Assembly (NCBI GenBank): GCA_036268615.1
Contig: DATATV010000041.1
Location: forward strand, 1-64,000
Source of the DNA: DATATV01 sp036268615
GTDB lineage: Bacteria; Actinomycetota; Actinomycetes; Mycobacteriales; Pseudonocardiaceae
Reading direction: 5' to 3'
DNA length: 64,000 nucleotides
In this document: positions 37,535 to 49,357 of the stretch, one piece after another
Position numbering within the stretch: the first letter of the stretch is position 1
Layout: each line of letters opens with the position of its first letter
Position numbers and translations under genes: made by a program
The notes under the pieces: model-generated
Databases searched by the model: none
Told to the model about the DNA's origin: nothing
What the model saw: the letters and a program-made list of their open reading frames with translations, nothing else

Positions 37535-38500
37535 ATGACTCACGCCCGGACCCCACCGGCGCGGCCCTCGGTCCCGACCCCGGGTCTGACCCACCCCGCG
37601 CTGTTCTACCGCGACCGCGAGGAGTACCTCGCCGGCACGATCCCGTTCGTGGTCGACGGTCTGGCCGGCGGCGAGCCGGTGGCCGCCGTGGTGCCGACCG
37701 AGAATCTCGCGCTGCTGCGGGCCGAACTGGGCCGGCAGGCCGACCGGATCACCCTCATCGACATGGCCGAGGCCGGCCGCAACCCGGGCCGGATCATCCC
37801 CGGCGTGCTGCACGCCTTCGCCGACGCGCACCCGTACCACCGGGTGCGGATCATCAGCGAGCAGATCTGGCCCGGCCGGTCCAGCCGCGAGTATCCGGCC
37901 TGTGTGCGGCACGAAGCGCTGATCAACGTGGCCTTCGCCGAGCGCCGGATGACCATGCTGTGCCCGTACGACTCGGCCAACCTCGAAGCGACGGCACTGG
38001 CCGACGCGTCCGCGACCCACCCGGTACTGATCGCCGCGGAGCGTCGGTGGCCGAGCCAGGGTTACCGGCCGGAGCAGATCATCGACACCTACAACCTGCC
38101 GCTGCCGACGCCGAGCGCGGATGTGTTCGTGGCGGGCGTGCGGGATCTCTCGGCGCTACGCCGGTTCGTCACCGACCGGGCCACCCGGCTGGGCGTGTCC
38201 GCCGACCGCGTCGCCGACCTGGTGTTGGTGGTCAGTGAACTGGCCACCAACAGCATCGAGCACGGCGGCGGCGAGGCGACCGTGACGGTGTTCGCCGACG
38301 GCGACCAGATCGGTTGCCAGGTCTACGACACCGGCCGGTTGACCGACCAGCTGGCCGGTCTGCGCCCGGCCACCGTTCGGCAGTCGCGCGGCCGGGGTCT
38401 GTTGCTGGTCAACGAACTCGCCGAACTCGTGCGCACCCACGCGAGCACGAACGGCACCACCGTCCGCACCTGGCTGCGGCGCGACCCGACAGTGGGGTGA
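37535..38500 (+). CDS. MEDS-domain sensor with RsbW-type HATPase
   Basis: 321-residue protein with an N-terminal MEDS sensory domain (LFYRDREEYLAGTIPFVVDGLAGGEPV onward, with ARIISEQIW-type block RVRIISEQIWPGRS and LCPYDSANL) and a C-terminal HATPase (SELATNSIEHGGGEATV, then GRGLLLVNELAE). This pairing is common in actinobacteria for anti-sigma kinases that read a small-molecule or C1-type signal. There is no histidine phosphoacceptor, so it probably acts as an RsbW-like serine kinase rather than a two-component kinase. A PP2C-type phosphatase is convergent just downstream. Confidence 0.85.
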   Translation: MTHARTPPARPSVPTPGLTHPALFYRDREEYLAGTIPFVVDGLAGGEPVAAVVPTENLALLRAELGRQADRITLIDMAEAGRNPGRIIPGVLHAFADAHPYHRVRIISEQIWPGRSSREYPACVRHEALINVAFAERRMTMLCPYDSANLEATALADASATHPVLIAAERRWPSQGYRPEQIIDTYNLPLPTPSADVFVAGVRDLSALRRFVTDRATRLGVSADRVADLVLVVSELATNSIEHGGGEATVTVFADGDQIGCQVYDTGRLTDQLAGLRPATVRQSRGRGLLLVNELAELVRTHASTNGTTVRTWLRRDPTVG

Positions 38501-38501
38501 G

Positions 38502-39788
38502 CTATTCCCCCACCGGCTCCGGGACCGCCTGGATCGCCAACAGGGTGAGGTCGTCGTGGCTGTACCCGGCCAGCCACCGGTCGACGTCCGCCTCCACCGC
38601 GTCCACCAGGTCGGCCGCGGTCGCGCCGCCGAGTTCGCCCAACAACTCGCCGAGCCGCTCGGTGCCGAACTGCTCCGCCGGGTCGCCGGCCCGGCGCGCC
38701 TCGGTGAGACCGTCGCTGTAGAGCAGGCAGATGTCTCCGGGTTCGAGCACGACCTTGGCCTCGGTGAACCGCACGTCCGGGAAGATGCCGATCAGGCCAC
38801 CGGTGGCGGCCACCTCCTCGACCCGGCCGTCGGCCCGCCGGATCAGCGGGGCGGGATGGCCGGCGCAGCCGAGCACGAGCCGCACCGAACCGTTGCCGGC
38901 CGGGACCATCGTGCCCACCACCGCGGTGGTGAACCGGCTCGCGCTGGTCGTGCGGATGGCGTGGTTGAGCAGACCGAGCAGCTTCGCCGGTCCCGTCTCC
39001 ACCAGCCGCAGCGCGCCGAGGCAGCTGCGCACGTGGCCGGCCAGCGACGCGGCCTCCGGGCCGTGCCCGCACGCGTCGCCCAGCGCGAACACCACCGGGC
39101 TGTCCGGCTCGTCCTGCTGGGGATACACCTCGTAGAAGTCGCCGCCGACGCTCAGCCCGGTGCTGGCCGGCCGGTAGCCCGCAGCCAGTCGCACACCCGG
39201 CAGCGTGGGCAGCGGCGCGGGCAGCAGGCTGGACTCCAGGCCCGCGGTGAGGAACGTCTGCTCGGCGAACCGGATCGCGTTGCCCAGCGCCGCGCCCACC
39301 CGGGCGCCGAACTCGCTGACCAGGTCGAGGTCGATCGGCTCGGTGTCGTCGCTCGCGCACTGCAGCAGCACCAGTGCGGCCAACGGCCGGACCGGATCGC
39401 TGGCCGGGTCGACCAACGGCACCACCAACACGTCACTGTTGGGCGTGAACCCGGCCGGCAGCGGCCAGCCACCGGCGGTGCAGGTCGTCATCAGCACCGA
39501 CTTGCCGCCGTCGGGGTCGGTGAACAACTCGCTCAGGCCGGGCATCGTGGTCAGCGCGCCCTGGCCGATCCGGCCCTCCGCGGTGCGCGTCCCCGCCTCG
39601 GCCGACTCGATGTGGTGACGCCACCAGGCCACCCGACCGCGCTGCGGCGGCAACACGACGACAGCGCAGTCGGCCAGCGTGGGAACCGCCAGCGCGACGA
39701 TGGCCGCCGCGATCTCCCCCGGTACCGGCGGCTTGCGCAGCAGCCGGCCGGTGGCCGCGAGCAGGGCGAGCCCCGGACCTTCCTGCAC
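38502..39788 (-). CDS. GAF-SpoIIE PP2C-type phosphatase
   Basis: 428-residue serine phosphatase of the RsbU/SpoIIE type. The N-terminal half is a GAF-like sensory domain (LADCAVVVLPPQ through LLQCASDDTEPIDL). The C-terminal PP2C domain has the metal-binding SVGGDFYEVY, ALGDACGHGPEAASLAG and the final SHDDLTLLAIQ. The GTG at 39788 follows GGGAGGTAC. It should dephosphorylate one of the two STAS proteins, freeing it to bind the anti-sigma factor. Tail-to-tail with the MEDS gene, one base apart. Confidence 0.92.
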   Translation of the reverse strand: MQEGPGLALLAATGRLLRKPPVPGEIAAAIVALAVPTLADCAVVVLPPQRGRVAWWRHHIESAEAGTRTAEGRIGQGALTTMPGLSELFTDPDGGKSVLMTTCTAGGWPLPAGFTPNSDVLVVPLVDPASDPVRPLAALVLLQCASDDTEPIDLDLVSEFGARVGAALGNAIRFAEQTFLTAGLESSLLPAPLPTLPGVRLAAGYRPASTGLSVGGDFYEVYPQQDEPDSPVVFALGDACGHGPEAASLAGHVRSCLGALRLVETGPAKLLGLLNHAIRTTSASRFTTAVVGTMVPAGNGSVRLVLGCAGHPAPLIRRADGRVEEVAATGGLIGIFPDVRFTEAKVVLEPGDICLLYSDGLTEARRAGDPAEQFGTERLGELLGELGGATAADLVDAVEADVDRWLAGYSHDDLTLLAIQAVPEPVGE

Positions 39789-39979
39789 CGATGTACCTCC
39801 CGCGGGTACGCCTGACGCCGTCGCGACACTCGTAGAGCCAGATTAGCCCGCACGGCAAACCCGGTCCGGCGCCCCCGGTACCGACGCTGAAAACGGGCAG
39901 GCCGGATGTCAAGCGGAGCCGTCCGTGGCAGGCTGGTCATGCTGGTCCGCGAAGACGGTGAGCGAGGCAGGCAGGACTG

Positions 39980-43582
<3,603 letters not shown>

Positions 43583-43599
43583 TCGGCTGGCAAGGAGGC

Positions 43600-44220
43600 G
43601 TGGTGCGCGGCGGTGCCGGCTGGCGGGACAGACAACCTTCGCAACCCCTGATCGGTTGGCGGCTGCGGGCCCGACTGACCCGCAACCCGTTGCGGCGAAG
43701 GCAAAGCGCGGTAGAACAGCTGGCCACCTTCGGCCTCGTGCTGTTCCTGCTCGTGCTCACCGCCGGGGTCGGGCTGGCCGCCGGTACGGTGGCCGTCGCC
43801 GCGTCGGCCCGGCTGACCGAGGCCGGGCAGCCCAAGCACCAGATCACCGCGGCGGTGTCGGACACGGTGGCCGATCCGGCCGCCCATCCCGACAACCACA
43901 CCGTCACGCTCAGCTGGCGGTGGAACGGCGCGGCACACACCGCGGCCGAGCCCGCGGACACGATGTGGCTGCCCACCGGCAAGACGACCACCGTGTGGGT
44001 GGACAACACCGGCAGGCTCACCCCGCCGCCGATCCAGCCCGGGGACACCGTGCTCGCCGCGATCGTCGCGGGCATCGGCGTCACGCTCGCCGCCGCCGTG
44101 CTCGGCTGGTGCGCGCTGCGGATGTTCTCCACGTGGCTGCTGCGCCATCAGTCCGAGTCCTGGCACGAGGAGTGGGCCCGGGTCTCACCGGTGTGGCGGC
44201 GCCGGCACGGCTGGCACTGA
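43600..44220 (+). CDS. Rv1733c-family membrane protein (copy 2)
   Basis: 206-residue protein with two hydrophobic helices (LATFGLVLFLLVLTAGVGLAAG and IVAGIGVTLAAAVLGWC) around an extracellular domain with TVWVDNTGRLTPPPIQPGD, the same plan as the protein at 32.2 kb and M. tuberculosis Rv1733c. The C-terminus SWHEEWARVSPVW also matches copy 1 (EWARKWATVEPFW). An AGGAGG precedes two successive GTG codons; spacing favours the second (43603). It begins 17 bp after the poly-HAMP kinase, so it is likely co-transcribed with it. Function unknown. Confidence 0.85.
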   Translation: MVRGGAGWRDRQPSQPLIGWRLRARLTRNPLRRRQSAVEQLATFGLVLFLLVLTAGVGLAAGTVAVAASARLTEAGQPKHQITAAVSDTVADPAAHPDNHTVTLSWRWNGAAHTAAEPADTMWLPTGKTTTVWVDNTGRLTPPPIQPGDTVLAAIVAGIGVTLAAAVLGWCALRMFSTWLLRHQSESWHEEWARVSPVWRRRHGWH

Positions 44221-44227
44221 GCACCTG

Positions 44228-44253
44228 GTTTCCCGCGGGACCGGATCGGGTAG
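44228..44253 (+). promoter_or_regulatory. Candidate SigB/SigF-type promoter for 50-codon ORF
   Basis: GTTT (44228-44231), 16-bp spacer, GGGTAG (44248-44253), immediately after the Rv1733c-like stop and 47 bp upstream of the ATG at 44301. Five of six -10 bases and all -35 bases fit. It has no other downstream gene on this strand. Confidence 0.55.
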
Positions 44254-44300
44254 CCAACACCAATGCGCACCGCCGCGGACAACCTGGTGGCCGGCCCGAG

Positions 44301-44453
44301 ATGACCGCGCACGGCGATCAGCCGCCCGTCACTCCCGACCAGGAAACCACCACACACCAACAATCCTGGCCTTCGGTCGCCGACGAGATCCGGGACGCCG
44401 TTGCCCGCTCGAACACCGAGAGGGACCAACGGCCGGCAACAGACCGAAACTAG
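44301..44453 (+). CDS. Small unknown hydrophilic protein, 50 residues
   Basis: Short frame MTAHGDQPPVTPDQETTTHQ, ending with a charged helix-like segment (SVADEIRDAVARSNTERDQ). The composition looks protein-like rather than a shadow of the overlapping strand, and a stress-sigma-type promoter lies at the right distance. The ribosome site is weak (GGTGG). A 13-codon ATG frame at 44263 ends in an overlap with this ATG. It overlaps the convergent glycosyltransferase stop by four bases. No homologue is recognised. Confidence 0.45.
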   Translation: MTAHGDQPPVTPDQETTTHQQSWPSVADEIRDAVARSNTERDQRPATDRN

Positions 44454-45592
44454 CGCAGCACCCGCTGGTAGACCCGGGCCGCCTCGCCCGCCACCCGGTC
44501 CCAGGAGTAGCGGGAGTCGACCCGGTCCCGGCCGGCGTTGCCCATTGCCGCCCGTCGGATCCGGTCGGTCAGCAGCGAAGCGACCGCCCTGCACAGTGCG
44601 CCGGTCCGGCCGGCCGGCACCAGCACCCCGGTCAGCCCGTCCACCACCGTATCGGCCAGTCCGCCGACGGCGGTGGCGACCACCGGCGTCCCGCACGCCA
44701 TCGCTTCCAGCGGCACCAGGCCCAGCGGTTCGGACTCCGGTGAGCACACGACGACATCGGCCGAGCGCAGCAGCGCCGGCAGCTCCGTGCGGGGCACCCG
44801 GCCCAGTAGCCGCACCCGGTCGCCCACCCCGTTCGACTCGGCAACCCGCAGCAGTCGTCTCGCCTCGGGATCGTCGGTCACCGGGTCCACCGTGCCGCCG
44901 CCGGCGATCAGCAGCTCCGCATCGCGCAGCATGCGCAGAATGCGAATGATCTGCTCGAATCCGCTGGGTTCCGCGAGCGGACCGACCGACACCAGCCGAT
45001 ACCGGGCGGTGCGCTCGGCGACCGGCCCGTCCGGCCGGAACGCGGTCAGATCGACCCCACCGGGCGCCACCGAGATCCGGTCCCGGCCCACGCCCATCCG
45101 GATCAGGTCGGGCACCTCGTCCGCACAGGTGGCCAGCACCCGGGCCGCGGCCCGGCCGATCATCCGCTCGATCCGGCCCCGGTCCCCCGGTCCGAAGCCG
45201 TGATATGTCTGCACCACCGGCACGCCCAGCGGCCGGGTGGCCAGCAGCGTGGCCAGCCCGGACAGCCAGAAGTGCGTGTGCGCCAGATCCGGCCCACGGC
45301 GCCCCCACTCCGCGGCGAGGAACCGGCTGAACTCACCGAGATGCGGTGCGAGTTCACCGCGGTACAGCAGCCGCGGTGGGCCTGCGGGGACGTACACGAC
45401 CACACAGCCCTGCCGGACGACGACCCGTTCGGGCAGGTCGGGACCGTCTTTTCGGGTGTAGACGGTCACCCGGTGGCCGCGCGCGGCCAGTGCCCGGGAC
45501 AGTTCGGCCACGTACACGCCCTGTCCGCTGAATCCCGGCGAACCGAGCCCACCCAGCGGGTTGGCCTGCGCCGACACCAGCGCGATCCGCAT
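44450..45592 (-). CDS. Glycosyltransferase family 4 (GT-B) protein
   Basis: 380-residue GT-B glycosyltransferase. The N-terminal acceptor domain begins MRIALVSAQANPLGG with the glycine-rich GSPGFSGQGVYVAELSRAL loop; the C-terminal nucleotide-sugar domain has VAPGGVDLTAFRP, SPESEPLGLVPLEAMACGTPVVAT (E-x7-E motif) and TGVLVPAG. It resembles trehalose/glucosylglycerol-type and mannosyl transferases of actinomycetes. It lies 31 bp after the 162-residue unknown gene in the same direction, so it is probably in a stress operon making a compatible solute or glycoconjugate. The product is not determinable. Confidence 0.9.
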   Translation of the reverse strand: MRIALVSAQANPLGGLGSPGFSGQGVYVAELSRALAARGHRVTVYTRKDGPDLPERVVVRQGCVVVYVPAGPPRLLYRGELAPHLGEFSRFLAAEWGRRGPDLAHTHFWLSGLATLLATRPLGVPVVQTYHGFGPGDRGRIERMIGRAAARVLATCADEVPDLIRMGVGRDRISVAPGGVDLTAFRPDGPVAERTARYRLVSVGPLAEPSGFEQIIRILRMLRDAELLIAGGGTVDPVTDDPEARRLLRVAESNGVGDRVRLLGRVPRTELPALLRSADVVVCSPESEPLGLVPLEAMACGTPVVATAVGGLADTVVDGLTGVLVPAGRTGALCRAVASLLTDRIRRAAMGNAGRDRVDSRYSWDRVAGEAARVYQRVLR

Positions 45593-45623
45593 GACGTGGC
45601 CTCGTCCTCAGCCCCGCACGACC

Positions 45624-46112
45624 TCAGTCCCCGACGGACAGGTGGCGCAGCCAGCCCGGCACCACGGCGTCGGCGTGTTCGACCGAGTCGAGCAGGCCCA
45701 GCAGCGCCAACATCCAGCCGGCCAGGTGCAGGAAGACCAGCGCCATCTCAGCCGGCTCCTGCTCGGTGACCAGGTCCTGCTGCGCCAGCGCGTCCCCGGG
45801 ACACCCGTTGACCAGCGCGAGCAGCATTCGCACCGCGGCCCGCAGGGACGGCTCGGTCTCGTCGATCTCCACCGCCGACCCGTTGGGGTCACACAGCTCA
45901 AGGGCGACCTGGATACCCTTCTCGGCCTCGTCGGCCGAGGATCGCAGGATGCTCGCGTCGGCCGTGGCCAGCTCCCAGACGGCGGCCCGCGCGGTGAGTT
46001 CCCCGGATTCGATCAGCGAGGTCACCCGATCCCGGGTTTCGTCCTCGTCGCCGCGCCGCATGGCATCGAGCACGCTGGCGATGGCGGCGCGCAGATAGTC
46101 GCGGTTTTCCAT
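45624..46112 (-). CDS. Unknown helical protein, paralogue of 36.9-kb protein
   Basis: 162-residue protein from ATG 46112 (AAGGATCGG upstream); the open frame to 46340 is not supported. Predicted all-alpha and acidic, no known domain. It shares the AVWELATA and LRAAVRMLLALVNG/FLHLAGWMLALL blocks with the 188-residue protein at 36.9 kb. A promoter resembling the SigB type lies 85 bp upstream, and a glycosyltransferase follows. The repeated association with stress-sigma genes suggests an accessory role in this response. Confidence 0.75.
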   Translation of the reverse strand: MENRDYLRAAIASVLDAMRRGDEDETRDRVTSLIESGELTARAAVWELATADASILRSSADEAEKGIQVALELCDPNGSAVEIDETEPSLRAAVRMLLALVNGCPGDALAQQDLVTEQEPAEMALVFLHLAGWMLALLGLLDSVEHADAVVPGWLRHLSVGD

Positions 46113-46196
46113 TGGGTACCAACCGATCCTTCCACCTCGTCGGTCGCTCGTGGTGAGCCGGGTCAGTTGACCGGTCACCGGTCGCACATCTGCCGC

Positions 46197-46221
46197 GTAC
46201 CCGTTGTGCCCGGGGGTCAAC
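46197..46221 (-). promoter_or_regulatory. Candidate SigB/SigF-type promoter for 162-residue protein/glycosyltransferase
   Basis: On the minus strand GTTG (46218-46221), 15-bp spacer, GGGTAC (46197-46202). The -10 is exact and the -35 has one change. It lies in the region shared with the divergent sigma-factor gene. Confidence 0.55.
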
Positions 46222-46400
46222 CATGCGGTGCCTTGTCCCAGCCGGTGGACGGTCGTACGGTGGAGTTTCAGCGGTTGACCACACAGCCGCGACCGGGGAC
46301 ATCGATCAACCCGGGTTATCTGCTGCGGCGCTGCCGCCATCGGCCGTTCCTGGCCAGTTGCCCCGGATGTCCCGAACGCGTCAGGTCAACCTGTGGAGGA

Positions 46401-47195
46401 GTGACCATCACGCAACAGCGCACCGAATACGACGACCTCGCCCCACTGTTCGCGCAGTTGGCAGACACCGATCTGTCCGACTCGGAACGATGCCACGTTC
46501 GAACCCGGCTGGTCGCCGAGCATCTACCGGTCGCCGAGCACATCGCTCGCCGCTTCACCAACCGCGGCCAGCCCACCGAAGACCTCAAGCAGGTCGCGGC
46601 GTTGGGCCTGATCCAGGCGGTGGACCGCTTCGACCCGGACCACGGCAGTGACTTCCTGTCGTTCGCGGTACCGACGATCACCGGTGAGGTGCGTCGCTAC
46701 TTCCGCGATTCCACCTGGTCGGTCCGGGTGCCCCGGCGGCTCAAGGAACTCAACGCCACCATCAGCACGGCCGCGGCCACTCTCGGCCAGCGGCTCGGCC
46801 GCGCCCCCCGGGCCAGTGAGCTGGCCGCCGAGCTCAACCTGCCGATCGAGGAGGTGCGCGAGGGGCTTGCCGCCGGCAACGCCTACCGCAGCGACTCCCT
46901 CGACGAAGCCCTCTCCAACGACGGGGAGAACCGCACCTCGCTGGGTGACCGACTCGGCGAGACCGACGACGAACTGCTGTCGGTGGAGAACCGCGAGGCG
47001 CTCTACCCGGCGCTGGCCAACCTGGCCGAACGCGAGCGCACCATCGTGGTGCTGCGGTTCTTCGGCAACTTCACCCAGACCCAGATCGCCGAACGGGTCG
47101 GCATCTCGCAGATGCATGTGTCCCGGCTGCTCGCCACGAGCCTGGACAAGCTGCGCCGGGCACTCGTGGAAGAGAGCCCGGCGCAGGTCGGCTAG
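46401..47195 (+). CDS. SigB/SigF-family RNA polymerase sigma factor
   Basis: Group 3 sigma factor of 264 residues with regions 2-4 in order: AEHIARRFTNRGQPTEDLKQVAALGLIQAVDRFDP (region 2), RVPRRLKELN and the region 3 helix RAPRASELAAELNLPIEEV, and region 4 ERTIVVLRFFGNFTQTQIAERVGISQMHVSRLL. This is the SigB/SigF/SpoIIIG type controlled by RsbW-like anti-sigma factors. The GTG at 46401 has GGAGGA touching it, an unusually short spacing, but no better in-frame start exists. It is convergent with a STAS protein, and its likely targets surround it. Confidence 0.93.
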   Translation: MTITQQRTEYDDLAPLFAQLADTDLSDSERCHVRTRLVAEHLPVAEHIARRFTNRGQPTEDLKQVAALGLIQAVDRFDPDHGSDFLSFAVPTITGEVRRYFRDSTWSVRVPRRLKELNATISTAAATLGQRLGRAPRASELAAELNLPIEEVREGLAAGNAYRSDSLDEALSNDGENRTSLGDRLGETDDELLSVENREALYPALANLAERERTIVVLRFFGNFTQTQIAERVGISQMHVSRLLATSLDKLRRALVEESPAQVG

Positions 47196-47199
47196 CCGG

Positions 47200-47628
47200 T
47201 CAGGTGGCGGTCACCTGGCTGAGCGCGGTGGTCACGTCCGGAACGATCTCCAACACCTGATCCAGGCCGGTGACCTGCAAGGGGCGCAGCACGGTCGGGG
47301 AACTGGCGACGACCCGGACGGCCACCCCGCTCGCGGTGGCCAGGTTGCGCGCGTCGGCCAGTACGGCCAGCCCGGCCGAGCCGAGGAAGGTCACTCCGGT
47401 CACGTCGACCACCAGGGGCCGGACCTGACCGGCCGCGGCGAAGTGGGTGCGCACGTGCTCGGCGAACACGGGCGCGGTCAGCATGTCCACCTCGCCGACC
47501 ACGTGCAGGACAACCGCACGCTCGTCGACGGTGGTCACCGCGACCTCGATCGCCTCCGCTGCCGGCCGGGGCCCTGAAACCGCCTCCGGCCGCACCGATT
47601 CGAACGGCTGCCCGCCAACTTCAGCCAC
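47200..47628 (-). CDS. STAS-domain anti-anti-sigma factor (copy 2)
   Basis: 142-residue RsbV/SpoIIAA-like protein. VVGEVDMLTAPVFAEHV and LVVDVTGVTFLGSAGLAVLAD contain the STAS core with the phosphorylatable Ser in FLGSAG. Start at GTG 47628, with a perfect AGGAGG five bases upstream; a longer open frame to 47730 lacks support. It is about half identical to the STAS protein at 35.7 kb. Its stop lies 4 bp from the sigma-factor stop (convergent). With two STAS proteins and one or two anti-sigma kinases, partner choice may separate different signals. Confidence 0.92.
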   Translation of the reverse strand: MAEVGGQPFESVRPEAVSGPRPAAEAIEVAVTTVDERAVVLHVVGEVDMLTAPVFAEHVRTHFAAAGQVRPLVVDVTGVTFLGSAGLAVLADARNLATASGVAVRVVASSPTVLRPLQVTGLDQVLEIVPDVTTALSQVTAT

Positions 47629-47821
47629 TCCGGCCTCCTGAACGTCATCAGTTGGGATTCCGGCATGCGGCAACCCCGAGTAAGCGCCGGCACCAGAATT
47701 GGTACCGGACTGCCTCGGCTGGGTGTTCAACCGTCACAACCTTAGCGCTGCGAGTAGACCGGGTCATGACAGCCACGGCGGACCGGGAACCGACCGGCGG
47801 GTAGCCGGCTTCCGCCGGTGG

Positions 47822-49195
47822 TCAGGCGATCCACACCGTCTTGGCGTTGCAGAACTCCCGGATGCCCAGGTCGGCCAGTTCCCGGCCGTAGCCCGAGTTC
47901 TTGATTCCGCCGAAGGGCAGCTCCGGGTAGGAGACGGTCATGCCGTTGATGGTCACCGAGCCGGCGGCCAGTTCGGTGATGAACTGCTCCCGCTCCACCG
48001 GGTCCTGGGTCCAGGCGACCGAGCCCAGCCCGAAGGAGGTCGAGTTGGCCACTGCGATGGCGCTCTCCACGTCCGGCACCACGTACAGGCCGGCGACCGG
48101 GCCGAACACCTCCTCGGCGTACATCCGCATGTCGGCGGTGAGGTCGGTGACCACGGTCGGCGGGTAGAACCAGCCCGGCCGGTCGGGGCGGGAACCGCCG
48201 CACAGCACGGTCGCGCCCTTCTTGACCGCGTCGGTCACCTGCTCATCGACCTCGTCGCGGCCCTGTTCGGTGGCCAGCGGTCCGACGTCCACACCCTCGG
48301 CCATCGGGTCGCCGACGACCAGCGCGGCCATCTTCTGCGCGAACAGCCGGCTGAACTCCTCGGCACAGTCGGCGTGCACGATGAACCGCTTGGCCGCGAT
48401 GCAGCTCTGCCCGTTGTTCTGGCTGCGCGCGGTGGTCGCCACCGTCGCGGCGCGCTCGATGTCGGCGGAGGGCATCACCACGAACGCGTCACTGCCGCCC
48501 AGTTCCAGCACGCTCTTCTTGACCTCCGAACCGGCGGTCGCGGCGACCGCCCGGCCGGCGGCCTCACTGCCGGTCAGGGTGACCGCGACCACCCGCTCGT
48601 CGCGCAGGATGCCCTCGATCTTGTCCGAGCCGACCAGCAGCGTCTGGAACGCGCCCGGCGGGAATCCGGCCTCGGTGAACACCTCGGCGAAGGCCAGCGC
48701 GGTCTGCGGCACGTTGGACGCGTGCTTGAGCAGCCCGACGTTGCCGGCCATCAGCGCGGGCGCGGCGAACCGCAACACCTGCCAGAGCGGGAAGTTCCAC
48801 GGCATCACGGCGAGCACCGGGCCGATCGGCTGCCACGCGACGTAGGCCTTGCTCGCGCCGACCGCCTCGGCGTCGGCGGGCTCGTTGGCCAGGAAGGCCT
48901 CGGCGTGCTCGGCGTAGAAGCGGGCGCCCTTCGCGCACTTGGTCACCTCGGCGCGGGCCGAGGCGAGCGTCTTGCCCATCTCGGTGGTCATCAGCTCGGC
49001 GAGCCGGTCGGTCGACGAGTCCAGCACGTCGGCCGCCGCACGCATCCAGTTGCGCCGCTGCTCGAAGGTGGAGTTCCGGTACTCGACGAAAGTCTTTGCC
49101 GCGGTGGCAAGGCACTCGTCGATCTCGGCGTCGGTGAACGGATCGAACGTCCGCACGGTCTCGCCGGTCGCCGGGTTGATCGTCGCGATGGCCAT
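47822..49195 (-). CDS. NAD(P)-dependent aldehyde dehydrogenase (succinate-semialdehyde type)
   Basis: Aldehyde dehydrogenase of 457 residues, the shorter GabD-like class. Signature features are VMPWNFPLWQ, FTGSEAAGR-type TLTGSEAAGRAVA, the catalytic Glu in LELGGSDAF and the nucleophilic Cys in NNGQSCIAAKR. The ATG at 49195 follows GAGGTGCACCTG; GTG 49204 is an alternative. A sigma-B-like promoter lies upstream. Semialdehyde oxidation during stress is likely. It could also stand in for the missing boxD, but it lies 25 kb from the box operon, so this is speculative. Confidence 0.92.
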   Translation of the reverse strand: MAIATINPATGETVRTFDPFTDAEIDECLATAAKTFVEYRNSTFEQRRNWMRAAADVLDSSTDRLAELMTTEMGKTLASARAEVTKCAKGARFYAEHAEAFLANEPADAEAVGASKAYVAWQPIGPVLAVMPWNFPLWQVLRFAAPALMAGNVGLLKHASNVPQTALAFAEVFTEAGFPPGAFQTLLVGSDKIEGILRDERVVAVTLTGSEAAGRAVAATAGSEVKKSVLELGGSDAFVVMPSADIERAATVATTARSQNNGQSCIAAKRFIVHADCAEEFSRLFAQKMAALVVGDPMAEGVDVGPLATEQGRDEVDEQVTDAVKKGATVLCGGSRPDRPGWFYPPTVVTDLTADMRMYAEEVFGPVAGLYVVPDVESAIAVANSTSFGLGSVAWTQDPVEREQFITELAAGSVTINGMTVSYPELPFGGIKNSGYGRELADLGIREFCNAKTVWIA

Positions 49196-49252
49196 CAGGT
49201 GCACCTCACACTGTTGTCACTGTGTTCCGACCAAGTGTCTCCCGCCCGGGTG

Positions 49253-49277
49253 TTACCCGCACTGTCGGCAGCGCAAC
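49253..49277 (-). promoter_or_regulatory. Candidate SigB/SigF-type promoter for aldehyde dehydrogenase
   Basis: On the minus strand GTTG (49274-49277), 15-bp spacer, GGGTAA (49253-49258), 58 bp upstream of the ATG at 49195. One change in each element relative to GTTT/GGGTAC. Confidence 0.45.
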
Positions 49278-49322
49278 ACCTCGGGTGCCCCGGACCACCC
49301 GTCACCCAGGGTGTTCACCGGG

Positions 49323-49348
49323 GTTTGAATCGGCGGCCCGCGGGGAAC
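49323..49348 (+). promoter_or_regulatory. Candidate SigB/SigF-type promoter for mgtC-like gene
   Basis: GTTT (49323-49326), 16-bp spacer, GGGAAC (49343-49348), the same form as the ferritin-gene site. The -10 ends 9 bp before the ATG at 49358, so the transcript would be nearly leaderless, as is common in actinomycetes. Confidence 0.5.
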
Positions 49349-49357
49349 TGACCTGCG

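Noticed and set aside
39789..39979. Search for a stress-sigma promoter between the PP2C phosphatase and poly-HAMP kinase
   Set aside because: No GTTN-N15/17-GGGTA match was found on either strand, so these two genes are not included in the proposed regulon by promoter evidence.
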